From Betaproteobacteria bacterium (GTDB taxonomy: Bacteria; Pseudomonadota; Gammaproteobacteria; Burkholderiales; SG8-41), in assembly GCA_025363575.1 (NCBI GenBank), contig JANYDM010000060.1, positions 1 to 40,875 on the forward strand: 40,875 bases of DNA. Direction: 5' to 3'. Positions 25,458 through 34,395 of this stretch are shown here, in pieces (the first letter of the stretch is position 1; every line of letters starts with the position of its first letter). Under the pieces are notes generated by a model. It ran no database searches. It saw only the letters and a list, made by a program, of their open reading frames with translations, and was not told the origin of the DNA. The translations under genes were made by a program, and so were the position numbers.

Positions 25458-27566
25458 TCAACGCAATCGCAACAATGCGTCCGCGGCAACCACGCCGCGG
25501 CCGGCCGGCCGCACCAGCAGGGGATTGATATCCATCTCCTCGATCCGGTCGCGCAACTGCCACGCCAGCTGCGAAACGGCCACCAGCGTTTGCGCGAGCG
25601 CTGCGAGATCCCCTGCAGGCCGGCCGCGCACGCCCTGCAAGATCGGCGATGCGCGCAGGTCTGAAATCATTTCGTGCGCGGTCTCGCTGTCGAAAGGCGC
25701 CAGCCGGTAAGTGACGTCTTTCAGAGTCTCCGCAAAAATTCCGCCAAGACCGAACGCGACCACCGGTCCGAATACCGAATCGTTGACGACGCCCACTATC
25801 GTTTCAATGCCGTCGGTGATCATCTCCGCTACCAGCAGACCTTCAATCTGTGCCGCAGGCGCGGCGTGCCGGACGCGCGCGAGCATGGCCCCGGCTTCGA
25901 AGGCGAGTTCCTCGCCATTGCCGATGTTGAGCTTGACGCCGCCGATTTCCGACTTGTGGGGAATATCGCGCGACACGATTTTGAGCGCTGCGGGAAACGT
26001 GACGCCCGCAATATCCGCTGCGCTGACGGGCGCCACCGGCAAGAGGCGATCGGCGGTTACCGGGATTCTCCACGCCTGTAGCAGCTCTTTGCTCTCGTGC
26101 TCGCTCAAGGTGCCCGCGGCATAAGCCTTTACCGCTGGAGATTTCGCGCCCAGCACCGCACGCTGACGAATTTTTCCCCGCGCGCTCTGATAGGCAGAGA
26201 GCAGATGCATGGCCCTGGCGACGCGCGTCGGCGAGGAAAATATGGGGATGCCCGCTTTTTCGAGGATCTCCGTGCCGCCACCCGTCGTCTCTCTCGGCAC
26301 AGATAGGAAAGTAAATACGGGTTTGCGGTGCTTCTGCACCGCTTCAGCAAGCACCGTTGCGCCGTTGCGCGCCTGTTCGCCGGTCGTGGTGGCGAACAAA
26401 ACGCCCAGTTGATGCACCGCGGGGTCGGTTAGCAAGGCATCGACGGCATCGCGGAATCGCGGTGTGTTGGCGTTGGTGATGAAGCCGGCTGCATAGTCGA
26501 CGGGATTTTCGAGCGAGGCCGTATCCGGCAGCACTTTGTGCAAGAGCGCGAGCGTGTCCGGGGCGAGCACCGACAAGTGGATGCCGTACTGATCAGCAGC
26601 GTCCGAGAATACGACGGCCGAGCCGCCCGAACCGCCCATGATCGCAGCGCCTTCTCCGGCTGGACGATCGCCGTACGCGAGCAGGCATTGGATGGCATCG
26701 ATCGCGTCTTCCATCTCCTGCACCTCGATGACGCCGCATTGCCGGAACGCGGCTCGATAGATGTCGTACGACCCTGTCATGTTCGCCGTATGCGATGCCG
26801 CGGCTTTGACGCCCTGCCGCGTATTGCCCGCTTTCCAGACGACGATGGGCTTGCCGGCCGCGAGCGCCCGCTCAGCGGCCGCCACGAATCGGCGGCCGTC
26901 GCTCACGCCTTCGAGGTACATGAGAATCAGCCGCGTGCCGGGATCATCGACCATCGCCTCCAGGAGCTCGGGCGCCGACAAATCGCTTTCGCTGCCGCTG
27001 GCGACGACCTGCCGAAATCCTATGCCCGCCGTGGCGCAACGCACGACGAGACTGTTGCCGAATCCGCCGCTTTGTATGATCGCCGACACGCCCCCCGGCG
27101 TTAACAGCGGCGGGCGCGCAAGACTGCCGAATGCTGCATACGCCCGCGTGTGTACGTTGACGAGGCCGAGGCAATTGGGACCGATAATCCTTACGCCATG
27201 CTCGCGCGCGGCGCTCAGCATGCGCGCCTCCCGCGCCTGACCTTCGGGACCGGATTCACGGAAGCCGCCGCCGAGCACGACGGCAAAGCGCACGCCGTGG
27301 CGGCCGCATTCCGCGACCATGTCGGGCACGAGCGCAGCGGGCAACGCGATCACCGCGATATCGCACGGCGAAGGCACTTCTTTGATCGCGGCAAAACAGC
27401 GCAAGCCCGCCAGCTCCTGATACTTCGGATTGACCGGGTAGACGCCGCCCTTATAGCCGTACTCCTGCAAGGCGCGCACGGTCTGCGCACCGGGGCGGTT
27501 GGCTTCAGGGCTCGCGCCGATCACTGCGATTGCGCGCGGGTTGAACAGAAACTCGAAATTGCTCAC
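25458..27566 (-). CDS. NDP-forming acyl-CoA synthetase (acetate-CoA ligase family)
   Basis: A 702-residue fused acyl-CoA synthetase. It has the CoA-binding domain (RAIAVIGASPEANRPGAQTV), IGPNCLGLVN, IQSGGFGNS, the phosphohistidine loop AAASHTANMTG (His259) and a C-terminal ATP-grasp domain (IPHKSEIGGVKLNI, EMDINPLLV). It is more distant from the other two synthetases of this window than they are from each other; it carries QSGG where they have HSGG. The start GTG 27566 is chosen because GAGGTGGG precedes it by about 8 nt; a TTG at 27587 is also in frame. It is followed after 17 bp by the PrpD gene. A G/C-rich repeat lies upstream of it, so it may have its own promoter. Confidence 0.9.
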   Translation of the reverse strand: MSNFEFLFNPRAIAVIGASPEANRPGAQTVRALQEYGYKGGVYPVNPKYQELAGLRCFAAIKEVPSPCDIAVIALPAALVPDMVAECGRHGVRFAVVLGGGFRESGPEGQAREARMLSAAREHGVRIIGPNCLGLVNVHTRAYAAFGSLARPPLLTPGGVSAIIQSGGFGNSLVVRCATAGIGFRQVVASGSESDLSAPELLEAMVDDPGTRLILMYLEGVSDGRRFVAAAERALAAGKPIVVWKAGNTRQGVKAAASHTANMTGSYDIYRAAFRQCGVIEVQEMEDAIDAIQCLLAYGDRPAGEGAAIMGGSGGSAVVFSDAADQYGIHLSVLAPDTLALLHKVLPDTASLENPVDYAAGFITNANTPRFRDAVDALLTDPAVHQLGVLFATTTGEQARNGATVLAEAVQKHRKPVFTFLSVPRETTGGGTEILEKAGIPIFSSPTRVARAMHLLSAYQSARGKIRQRAVLGAKSPAVKAYAAGTLSEHESKELLQAWRIPVTADRLLPVAPVSAADIAGVTFPAALKIVSRDIPHKSEIGGVKLNIGNGEELAFEAGAMLARVRHAAPAAQIEGLLVAEMITDGIETIVGVVNDSVFGPVVAFGLGGIFAETLKDVTYRLAPFDSETAHEMISDLRASPILQGVRGRPAGDLAALAQTLVAVSQLAWQLRDRIEEMDINPLLVRPAGRGVVAADALLRLR

Positions 27567-27613
27567 TGCACCCACCTCACATTGCAACTATATTGGATAT
27601 GAGTGACCTCATG

Positions 27614-27652
27614 CCCCCATCCCCATCCCGGCCTTCCCCTTGAAGAGGAAGA
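27614..27652. repeat. Single unit of the G/C-rich intergenic repeat
   Basis: On the minus strand this reads as a TTCCTCTTCAAGGGGAAGG hairpin followed by GGGATGGGGATGGGGG, the same design as each arm of the element at 35073-35165. It separates the crotonase-like gene from the downstream acyl-CoA synthetase gene. Confidence 0.6.
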
Positions 27653-27669
27653 GACTCATTACTGCACGT

Positions 27670-28458
27670 TCATTTGTCTTTGATCTGCGGCGTACGCCGT
27701 TCGCGCCACGCGTCGTGGCTTTCTTTCTTGTCTTCCGTGCCCTCCAGCGTGGTGAACCGGTAAAGGTCCATCAGGGCGGAGTCGGTCAGGTGCGGCATGT
27801 TGATGCCCTGGTTCAGCGATTCCTTGGTGAGGCGGCTGGCGAGCGGCGGATAGCCGGCGATCTGGTCCGCGATCTCCATGGCCTTCGCCATTAAATCCAC
27901 ATGCGGCACGACCCATTGCGCCAGACCGATGCGGCCGGCTTCGTCGGCTTTCAGCGGGAAGCCCATGCCCAGGCGCATAGCGTTGCCCTTGCCCACCCAG
28001 CGTGCGAGCCGCACCAGCGCCGCCTGTGCGGGAATAATGCCGAGCTTGACCTGAGTGAGTCGCCATTCGGCGCGCTCGGAAGCGACGATCAGGTCGCAGC
28101 AGTACGTCACGATGGCGCCTATGCCTATTGCGTAGCCATTGACGGCGCAGATAATCGGCTTGGGAAAATCGTCGATTGTTTTGAACGCATGAAAGCGCCG
28201 GTTAGGCAGGTTGCGGATGAAGTCGGCGACGGAGTTCAGCACGTGGGTGTTCGGGTCTTTGAGGTTAGCGCCCGCGCAGAATGCGCCGCCCGCCTCGTCG
28301 CCGGTCATGATCACGCAGCGGATGGCGGGGTCATCCTCGAGAGCACGCAGACCCTCGCGCAGCTCCGCATAAAAATCCTCGCACCAGGCGTTGCGCGCGT
28401 CCGCACGGCTCAACGTCAGCACGCCGACGTGCCCGCGTTTGTCACAAAGTATAGGCAT
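27670..28458 (-). CDS. Crotonase-fold protein lacking both catalytic glutamates
   Basis: A 262-residue enoyl-CoA hydratase/isomerase-family protein with the oxyanion segment FCAGANLKDPN (60-70) and the usual overall length. The two hydratase glutamates are absent: position 116 is Ile in GIGAIVTYCCD and position 136 is Gln in LTQVKLG. It therefore probably does not hydrate enoyl-CoA in the usual way and may be a thioesterase, dehalogenase, decarboxylase or lyase of the crotonase fold, or a CoA-ester-binding protein. It follows two Bug genes on the same strand and belongs to the second catabolic operon. The fold call is secure; the function is open. Confidence 0.85.
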   Translation of the reverse strand: MPILCDKRGHVGVLTLSRADARNAWCEDFYAELREGLRALEDDPAIRCVIMTGDEAGGAFCAGANLKDPNTHVLNSVADFIRNLPNRRFHAFKTIDDFPKPIICAVNGYAIGIGAIVTYCCDLIVASERAEWRLTQVKLGIIPAQAALVRLARWVGKGNAMRLGMGFPLKADEAGRIGLAQWVVPHVDLMAKAMEIADQIAGYPPLASRLTKESLNQGINMPHLTDSALMDLYRFTTLEGTEDKKESHDAWRERRTPQIKDK

Positions 28459-28502
28459 ACGATCCCTCTATCAAATTTAATGCGGCAAAGCCAACACCGC
28501 CT

Positions 28503-29480
28503 TCAATCGGCACGCATGCCGACAGCCTTGATCACCTTGCTGTTCTGCGCGAGCTCGCGCTTGATTAATTCGCCGAATTCTTTGGGCGAGCTGCCGACGA
28601 TGTCGGTGCCGGCGGCGGCAAACCGCTCCTGCGCATATGGCGTCTTCAGCACTTCGCCCACCTGCTTGTAGAGCTTGTCGATGATCGCCGGCGGCGTGCC
28701 GCCAGGCGCGAGCAGCCCCTGCCATGGCGCCGTGTTGAAATCCTTAACGCCGGCTTCCGCCAATGTTGGCACTTCGGGCAAATAGGGCACGCGCTCCCTG
28801 CCGGAAGTACCCAGCACTTTGACCTTGCCGCCTTTGATGTACGGCATCACGGTCGGTGGCGTCGTAAAAATCAATTGCACCTCGCCCGACACCATTGCCG
28901 TCAGCGCCGGCGCCCCACCCTTGAACGGCACCGATACCATCTGCGTGTTCGTCAGAATCTTGAAAAGCTCGGCGGCCAGCGCGCCTGAGCTGCTGGGCGT
29001 GGCGAGCGCAACATTCAGCTCGTTCGGCCGCGCTTTGGCGAGCGCAATCAATTCCTGCACCGTATTGGCTTTGACCGACGCGTTGATCGCGAGCAGCAGC
29101 GGCTGCGATCCCGCCATCGTGACCGGCGCAAAATCCTTGTAGACATCGTATGGCACCTTGCGATAAATGAAAGGCACGATGGTGTGCGCGGCGTACGTGA
29201 AAAGCAGCGTATAGCCATCCGGTGGCGCGTGCGCGACGATTTCATTGCCGAGTATGCCGCCGGCGCCCGCGCGATTGTCGATCACTATAACGGCGCCAAG
29301 ACCTTCACCCATTTTACTTGTGACGATGCGCGCGATGATGTCCGTGCCGCCCCCCGCGGCGACCGGCACGATGACTCTGATCGGCTTGTCCGGATAGTGC
29401 GCGGCAGCTTGCTGAGCGTGAGCCGCTGCAGCGAACGACAACACGCAAGCCAGCGCCGTAGTGTGGAAAACGATTTTCAT
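28503..29480 (-). CDS. Bug-family (TctC-type) substrate-binding protein
   Basis: A 325-residue periplasmic receptor with signal peptide MKIVFHTTALACVLSFAAAA and cleavage after HAQ. Then come HYPDKPIRVIVPVAAGGGTD, IDNRAGAGG, APPDGYT and the loop SVPFKGGAPALTAMVSGEVQ. ATG 29480 is chosen because the signal peptide starts there. An in-frame ATG at 29540 overlaps the stop of the previous Bug gene (ATGA) and would add 20 residues; coupling from that site is possible. One of two adjacent Bug genes in this operon. Confidence 0.9.
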   Translation of the reverse strand: MKIVFHTTALACVLSFAAAAHAQQAAAHYPDKPIRVIVPVAAGGGTDIIARIVTSKMGEGLGAVIVIDNRAGAGGILGNEIVAHAPPDGYTLLFTYAAHTIVPFIYRKVPYDVYKDFAPVTMAGSQPLLLAINASVKANTVQELIALAKARPNELNVALATPSSSGALAAELFKILTNTQMVSVPFKGGAPALTAMVSGEVQLIFTTPPTVMPYIKGGKVKVLGTSGRERVPYLPEVPTLAEAGVKDFNTAPWQGLLAPGGTPPAIIDKLYKQVGEVLKTPYAQERFAAAGTDIVGSSPKEFGELIKRELAQNSKVIKAVGMRAD

Positions 29481-29536
29481 CCGTGTGACTCTGCGTTTGA
29501 ATCTGCGTTCTGCGGCTGATCGTAAAAAATTCGGGG

Positions 29537-30499
29537 TCATTCCGGCTTGATGCCCGCAGATTTAATTACCTTTGCCCATTTCGGCAATTCAACCTTCACG
29601 AGATCGCCGAGTTCCTGCGGCGTGCCCGGCGTCGCATCGAGCCCCTGCGCCTCCATCACCGCTTTGGTATCCGGGATTGCCAGTGCCTGCCGCACCAGTT
29701 GATTGAGCCGCGCAACAATAGCGGCGGGCGTGCCCGCCGGCGCAAAAAGCGCATTCCAGGCCGTGACTTCATAGCCGGGCACGCCGGATTCAGCCACGGT
29801 CGGTGCGTCGGGCACGAAGCTCGATCGTTTCGCGCCGGTCACACCGAGCAGAATCAGCTTCTTTGTCTGCACGTGCGGCAGGACAGAAGTGCTGCCGAAC
29901 ATGAGCGCGACCTGGCCGCCGACGAGATCGATGATAGAAGGCCCGCTGCCTTTGTATGGGATGTGGATCATGCGCGTGCCCGTCATCGACTTGAACAATT
30001 CGCCGGCCAGGTGGGTGCCGCTGCCGACACCGACGGATGCGTAAGTCAACTCATCGGGCTTGGCTTTGGCCAGCGCAATCAACTGCCGCACCGAACGCGC
30101 TTGCGTCGACGGATGCACGACGAGAAAAAACATGTAAGCGGTCAGCTTCGAGATCGGCTCGAAGTCTTTGACCGGATCGTAGTTCACTTGCTTTTGCAGG
30201 CTCGGATTAATGACCATGCTGCTCTGCATGGCGAGCAGCGTGTAGCCGTCCGGCGGCGCCTTCGCCACAATTTCCACGCCGAGATTGCCGCCCGCGCCGG
30301 GCCGGTTGTCGACGTAGACCGACTGGCCAAGCTCTATCGTCATGGTGCGCGCGAGCGCACGCGCTACCAGATCGAGCGAGCCGCCGGGACTGAAAGGGTC
30401 GACGATGCGCACCGGCTTCGTCGGGTAGGTTTGTGCGCCGGCGCAGCAACTACTCAGCGCAGCCATAACTGCGACGGCGCGCATGATGCGCCGCTTCAT
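29537..30499 (-). CDS. Bug-family (TctC-type) substrate-binding protein
   Basis: A 320-residue periplasmic receptor with signal peptide MKRRIMRAVAVMAALSSCCA (cleavage near GAQ). The mature protein begins TYPTKPVRIVDPFSPGGSLD, then VDNRPGAGG, APPDGYT and HIPYKGSGPSIIDLVGGQVA. Its ATG overlaps the stop of the upstream acyl-CoA synthetase gene (ATGA at 30499-30496), so ligase and receptor are translationally coupled. This makes it likely that they handle the same acid. Confidence 0.93.
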   Translation of the reverse strand: MKRRIMRAVAVMAALSSCCAGAQTYPTKPVRIVDPFSPGGSLDLVARALARTMTIELGQSVYVDNRPGAGGNLGVEIVAKAPPDGYTLLAMQSSMVINPSLQKQVNYDPVKDFEPISKLTAYMFFLVVHPSTQARSVRQLIALAKAKPDELTYASVGVGSGTHLAGELFKSMTGTRMIHIPYKGSGPSIIDLVGGQVALMFGSTSVLPHVQTKKLILLGVTGAKRSSFVPDAPTVAESGVPGYEVTAWNALFAPAGTPAAIVARLNQLVRQALAIPDTKAVMEAQGLDATPGTPQELGDLVKVELPKWAKVIKSAGIKPE

Positions 30500-32670
30500 T
30501 CGTTCTGTTCTTTTTTGTCAGGCCCGCGCACGATCAAAGCGTCCACCACGCGACTGCCTGCGCCGGCCTGCATGACGACCAGCGGATTGATGTCGACTTC
30601 GGCGATGTCGTCGCGGAAATCATGGGCGAACCACGACAGCCGCACGATGAGATTGCATACCGACTCGATATCGCGCGGCAGCATGCCGCGCACGCCGTCA
30701 AGCAGCTTGCGCCCGCGCAATCCATCTATCATCGCACGCGCGGTCCCGGGCGTGACCGGCGCGATGCCGTAGCTGACGTCGCGCAACACTTCAATATGGA
30801 TACCGCCCAAACCTGCAACAACGACCGGGCCGAACACCGGATCGCTGATGACACCGAGCATCATCTCGACGCCCGGCGGCACCATCTCCTGCACCAGCAC
30901 GCCGTTGATGCGTGCGTTCGGCGCATAGCTCGCCGCGGCCGCCACGACTTCCGCATAGCCGTTGTGCACCGCTTCATCACCCTGCAAGCCGAGTTTGACT
31001 GCGCCCGCATCCGTCTTGTGCGGGATATCGGCGGAATCGATCTTGAGCGCGACGCTGCCACCGATTTCGCGCGCGAATCGAACAGCTTCGTCGGCATTGC
31101 GCGCGAGCTGCTCGCGTGTAACGGGAAACCCGTAATCAGCCAACACATCCTTTGCTTCGCGCTCCGTTAACGCGCCGCTTGTGCGGCCGAGTTTGGCGCG
31201 CGCCGCCGGCATCGCGATACCGGCCGGCCGCTGCGGAACGTCGGCGCCCTGCTTGCGCAACGCGGCACGCTGCCCGAAGTCCGCCGCCGCGCGTATCGCA
31301 CGCAGGCACGGGAGCGCATCGCGGTAAACCGGCACGCCGGACGCAATTAATTCTTCGGCCGTCGGCTGTGCGTCGTCGGTGCACGCGCCGACCCAGATCA
31401 TGGCGGCAGGCTTCGCGCAGTTGCGCACGAACTCGACGCCGGTTTCGATCTGCGCGCGCGTGACGAACGCGAAAATCGGCGCAATAGCATCGATGTTCGG
31501 ATCGTCGACGATGGCGTTGAGTGCGCGGCTGAACATCGCCGGCTCGCCGGTCGCAAGAGAAGTCAGATCGCTCGGGTTCAGGATCTTGCTGCCGTAGCCC
31601 GGCAACAGGCTCGTCAGCACGCTCTGCGTCGCCGGCGAATATTCGGCCCACTCGATGCCCTGGTCTGCGCCCATGTCGGCAAGGTGCACGATATTGCCGC
31701 CCGTCGCGGCGACCGATGCGGTACGCCGGCCTTTGGGCCAGCGCCGCTTGCGCAGGAGTATCGCCGTCTCGTAAAGCTCGTTGCAGGTGTTCACGCCGAT
31801 CAGGCCGTGCTGCCTGAACGCGGCCTGATAAATGTCATCGACGCCCGCGATGGCGCCGGTATGCGACGATGCCGCGCGGCTGCCCGCTTCCGTGCGGCCG
31901 AGCTTCAATACGACGATTGGCTTTTCGAGTTCGAGCGCCTCGCGCGCGACGGCGGCCAGTTTGGCGCCGTCCTTGAAGCCCTCGATCGCCATCAGGATGA
32001 TGTCGGTCGTGTCGGAACGCAGCATGAAGCGCGCGAAGTCGAGCGTATCGAGATCGGCCTCATTGCCGCAGCTCGTTTCATAGCTGACGCCGAGGCCGGC
32101 CATTTGCGCCCGCCACATGACCGTGATCTGGCCGAGCCCGCCGCTGTGGCTGATGACACCGACGTTGCCCCTGGCACCCCGCGCGCGGCCGATGGCGCCG
32201 GTCGACGTCATTGCGAAGTTGTCGACGAAGTTGATCAGCCCGTTGCAGTTGGGGCCCATGATGCGCATGCCGGAAGCGCGCGCGAACGCGATGAGCCGCG
32301 CCTGGCGCTCGCGGCCTTCGGGCGTGCCGGTTTCGGCGAATCCCGCCGTATAGACAGTCGCGAACGGCACGCCGCGCGCGGCGCAATCCGCGAGGACGTC
32401 GAACACGCGCTCCGTGGCGACAATAATGCCGACATGATCGGGCGTATCGGGCAAATCCTTAATGCTGGGATAGCATGCCAGCCCGTAGATTTCTTTAAGT
32501 CGCGGATTGACCGGGTAGACTTTCCCCTGGTAGCCGAACTTGAGCATCGCGCGGAACACGCGGCCGCCGAAGTTCGTCGGATGATCGGTGGCGCCGACCA
32601 GCGCGACAGAGCGCGGCGCGAAGAGACGCGTCAGGTCGGTGTTGATTTCGGTCGTTGCGGCGGCGTCCAC
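30496..32670 (-). CDS. NDP-forming acyl-CoA synthetase (acetate-CoA ligase family)
   Basis: A 724-residue fused acyl-CoA synthetase and close paralogue of the protein at 8966-11101. The order is CoA-binding domain (RSVALVGATDHPTNFGGRVF), MGPNCNGLINFVDNFA, HSGGLGQITVMWRAQMAGLG, the phosphohistidine loop ASSHTGAIAG (His270), and ATP-grasp (IPHKTDAGAVKLGL, EVDINPLVV). The start GTG 32670 is preferred because VDAAATTEINTDLTRLF aligns with the start of the paralogue and GGAG lies 11 nt upstream; GTG 32682 is the alternative. It follows the MaoC gene by 17 bp and is coupled to the next Bug gene. The central enzyme of the operon; substrate unknown. Confidence 0.92.
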   Translation of the reverse strand: MDAAATTEINTDLTRLFAPRSVALVGATDHPTNFGGRVFRAMLKFGYQGKVYPVNPRLKEIYGLACYPSIKDLPDTPDHVGIIVATERVFDVLADCAARGVPFATVYTAGFAETGTPEGRERQARLIAFARASGMRIMGPNCNGLINFVDNFAMTSTGAIGRARGARGNVGVISHSGGLGQITVMWRAQMAGLGVSYETSCGNEADLDTLDFARFMLRSDTTDIILMAIEGFKDGAKLAAVAREALELEKPIVVLKLGRTEAGSRAASSHTGAIAGVDDIYQAAFRQHGLIGVNTCNELYETAILLRKRRWPKGRRTASVAATGGNIVHLADMGADQGIEWAEYSPATQSVLTSLLPGYGSKILNPSDLTSLATGEPAMFSRALNAIVDDPNIDAIAPIFAFVTRAQIETGVEFVRNCAKPAAMIWVGACTDDAQPTAEELIASGVPVYRDALPCLRAIRAAADFGQRAALRKQGADVPQRPAGIAMPAARAKLGRTSGALTEREAKDVLADYGFPVTREQLARNADEAVRFAREIGGSVALKIDSADIPHKTDAGAVKLGLQGDEAVHNGYAEVVAAAASYAPNARINGVLVQEMVPPGVEMMLGVISDPVFGPVVVAGLGGIHIEVLRDVSYGIAPVTPGTARAMIDGLRGRKLLDGVRGMLPRDIESVCNLIVRLSWFAHDFRDDIAEVDINPLVVMQAGAGSRVVDALIVRGPDKKEQNE

Positions 32671-32687
32671 TGTCTCAGGCACTCCGC

Positions 32688-33104
32688 TCAGGCGGCCAGG
32701 CCACTGGCGGTGCCCACCATGGTCTTGACGCCCTGCTGACTCTCGCACCAGAACTCAACGGTGATGCGCGTATGCGCGCCTTCAGCGTCCTTGCTTTTGA
32801 CGAGACCATGCATCGTCAACGTATCTCCGGCGAGCACCGGCTTGATGAATGACGCGTTGATCCTGCCGCCGCGCACGAATCCCTCGCCAAGCAAATCGAC
32901 CATCATCTGCGACACGTAAGCAGTCGACATCAGGCCCTGCGCGAGCGGCGCCGCAAAGCCTTTTTGCTTCGCCCATTCGGCATCGGTATGGATGGACTTC
33001 GGACGCACGCCCGAATAGCAGTCGATCTGGCGCTGCGCGACAGGCTTCACGCGCGGCGTCAACTCTGCGCCGACCGTGATTTCGGACGCTGCATTAAGCG
33101 ACAT
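32688..33104 (-). CDS. MaoC-like hot-dog dehydratase subunit with altered active site
   Basis: A 138-residue single hot-dog protein of the MaoC/R-specific hydratase family. The region that normally reads SGD-x-NP-x-H is SGVRPKSIHTDAEWAKQKGF here: the histidine is kept but the Asp and Asn are not recognisable. The following PLAQGLMS matches the family. Its start lies inside the preceding MaoC-like gene (11-bp overlap), so the two are likely subunits of one heteromeric dehydratase. In such pairs one subunit often carries the catalytic residues; which one does here is unclear. Confidence 0.82.
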   Translation of the reverse strand: MSLNAASEITVGAELTPRVKPVAQRQIDCYSGVRPKSIHTDAEWAKQKGFAAPLAQGLMSTAYVSQMMVDLLGEGFVRGGRINASFIKPVLAGDTLTMHGLVKSKDAEGAHTRITVEFWCESQQGVKTMVGTASGLAA

Positions 33105-33534
33105 GGCGCTCTCCCCTGAACAGCATCTGCGTGAATTGCCCGCGAACGAGCACCGTTCCCGCTTCCTCATCCTTGGTCGCGAATTCAGTCACCATGTAAT
33201 AGCGTCCGCGCTTCTCGAATTTGTCGATGACTTTGCCGTACGAGCGCACGCGCATGCCGGCGCGGATCGGCTCGACGAACTCGAACTGCATCTTGGCATG
33301 CAGCCCGGCCGGAATGATGTAGCGGCTGTGGCGCATCATGAGCGCCTGGTTGCCGAGCATGACCGGATGCGCGATGGGGCCGCCGTACGGCGAGTCGTCG
33401 AAATACCACGGGTGATGGTCGTCCACGGCGAACGCGAACGTCTCGATGTCTTCCGGCTTGATCAGGAAATCGTCGGACTTGAACTCCTCGCCGACCTGCA
33501 CGATGTCGTAGGTAATCGTTTTGAATTCGGTCAT
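33094..33534 (-). CDS. MaoC/FAS1-like dehydratase-domain protein (partner subunit)
   Basis: A 146-residue hot-dog-fold protein of the N-terminal, FAS1-like MaoC dehydratase type. The segment FAFAVDDHHPWYFDDSPYGG followed by PIAHPVML occupies the active-site helix region, with no classical D-x-N-P-x-H motif. GGAG is 7 nt before ATG 33534. It overlaps the next MaoC gene by 11 bp, and both follow an SDR gene. Together the three could perform hydration and oxidation of a CoA ester. Confidence 0.82.
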   Translation of the reverse strand: MTEFKTITYDIVQVGEEFKSDDFLIKPEDIETFAFAVDDHHPWYFDDSPYGGPIAHPVMLGNQALMMRHSRYIIPAGLHAKMQFEFVEPIRAGMRVRSYGKVIDKFEKRGRYYMVTEFATKDEEAGTVLVRGQFTQMLFRGERHVA

Positions 33535-33554
33535 GCGCCCGCTCCGCGTTCCAC

Positions 33555-34352
33555 CTAGTAAGACATGAACTGCGCGCCGTTGACGTGCATGATCTGGCCC
33601 GACACGAACGCCCCGCTGTCGCCGGCGAGGTAAACGCAGGCGGTGGCGATGTCGTCGACGCGCCCTATGCGCTTCATCGGGATCTGCGCGAGGCGCATTT
33701 CGCGCCAGTTCTTCGGATACTGGCTCCAGTCGCGCGATGTCTCTATCGAGCCGGGCGATACCGTGTTGGCGGTGATGCCGTCTGCCGCGAATTCAATGGC
33801 GACCGCTTTCGAAAACGCGTGCACACCCGCTTTGCACACGATGTTGTGCGCGCGGCCGGGGATATGGCCCTGGAACCCGTCTTCGCCGGAAATATGAATG
33901 ATGCGCCCCCATTTGGCCTTCTGCATGGCGGGCAGCACAGCGCGGGCGAGATAGAACGCCGAGCTCAGGTTCGACTTCAGCGTCTTGTCCCAGTCCTCCA
34001 GCGAGATGTCGAAGAACGGCTGGTGCAGCCTGACCGACACATTGGATACGGCGATGTCGACACCGCCGAATTTATCCTGGGCTTTCTTGACCATGTCGGC
34101 AACCGCCTGCGCATCGCCGACGTCCGCAAGGCACGCCAGCCCGCGCGAGCCTAATGCCTCGATTTCCTTGACGACGTTATCGATGGCCTCCTGCTTGCGA
34201 TGCCCGTTGACGACGACGTTGGCGCCCGCGCGCGCGAAATGCAGCGCAATAGCGCGGCCGATGTTCTGACCCGAGCCGGTGACGATCGCGGTGCGGCCGG
34301 CGAGCGGTTTGCCCGGATCGGCAATCATTCCCTCCATGAGTGGCACTGGCAT
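33555..34352 (-). CDS. Short-chain dehydrogenase/reductase with the catalytic Tyr replaced by Asn
   Basis: A 265-residue classical-length SDR. The nucleotide-binding motif is TGSGQNIGR (25-33), the catalytic Asn is Asn128 in KSNLSSAFYL, and the Ser is Ser155 in HISGEDGF. Where YxxxK is expected the sequence is NIVCK (170-174), so the general-acid tyrosine is missing while the lysine is kept. The C-terminal SPGSIETS and GQIMHVNGAQF are ordinary. Start uncertain: ATG 34352 touches AGAGGAG with no spacer; GTG 34346 would have a better 6-nt spacing, and ATG 34328 is also possible. First gene of the leftward catabolic operon. Confidence 0.88.
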   Translation of the reverse strand: MPVPLMEGMIADPGKPLAGRTAIVTGSGQNIGRAIALHFARAGANVVVNGHRKQEAIDNVVKEIEALGSRGLACLADVGDAQAVADMVKKAQDKFGGVDIAVSNVSVRLHQPFFDISLEDWDKTLKSNLSSAFYLARAVLPAMQKAKWGRIIHISGEDGFQGHIPGRAHNIVCKAGVHAFSKAVAIEFAADGITANTVSPGSIETSRDWSQYPKNWREMRLAQIPMKRIGRVDDIATACVYLAGDSGAFVSGQIMHVNGAQFMSY

Positions 34353-34377
34353 CTCCTCTAAGCAATGCGACTAAACA

Positions 34378-34391
34378 CCCGCTGCAGCGGG
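34378..34391 (-). terminator. Palindrome after dedA, possible weak terminator
   Basis: CCCGCTGCAGCGGG is a perfect 14-bp palindrome 5 bp after the dedA stop, followed on the minus strand by TGTTTAG rather than a full T run. It may weakly separate dedA from the catabolic operon. Confidence 0.35.
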
Positions 34392-34395
34392 CCAA

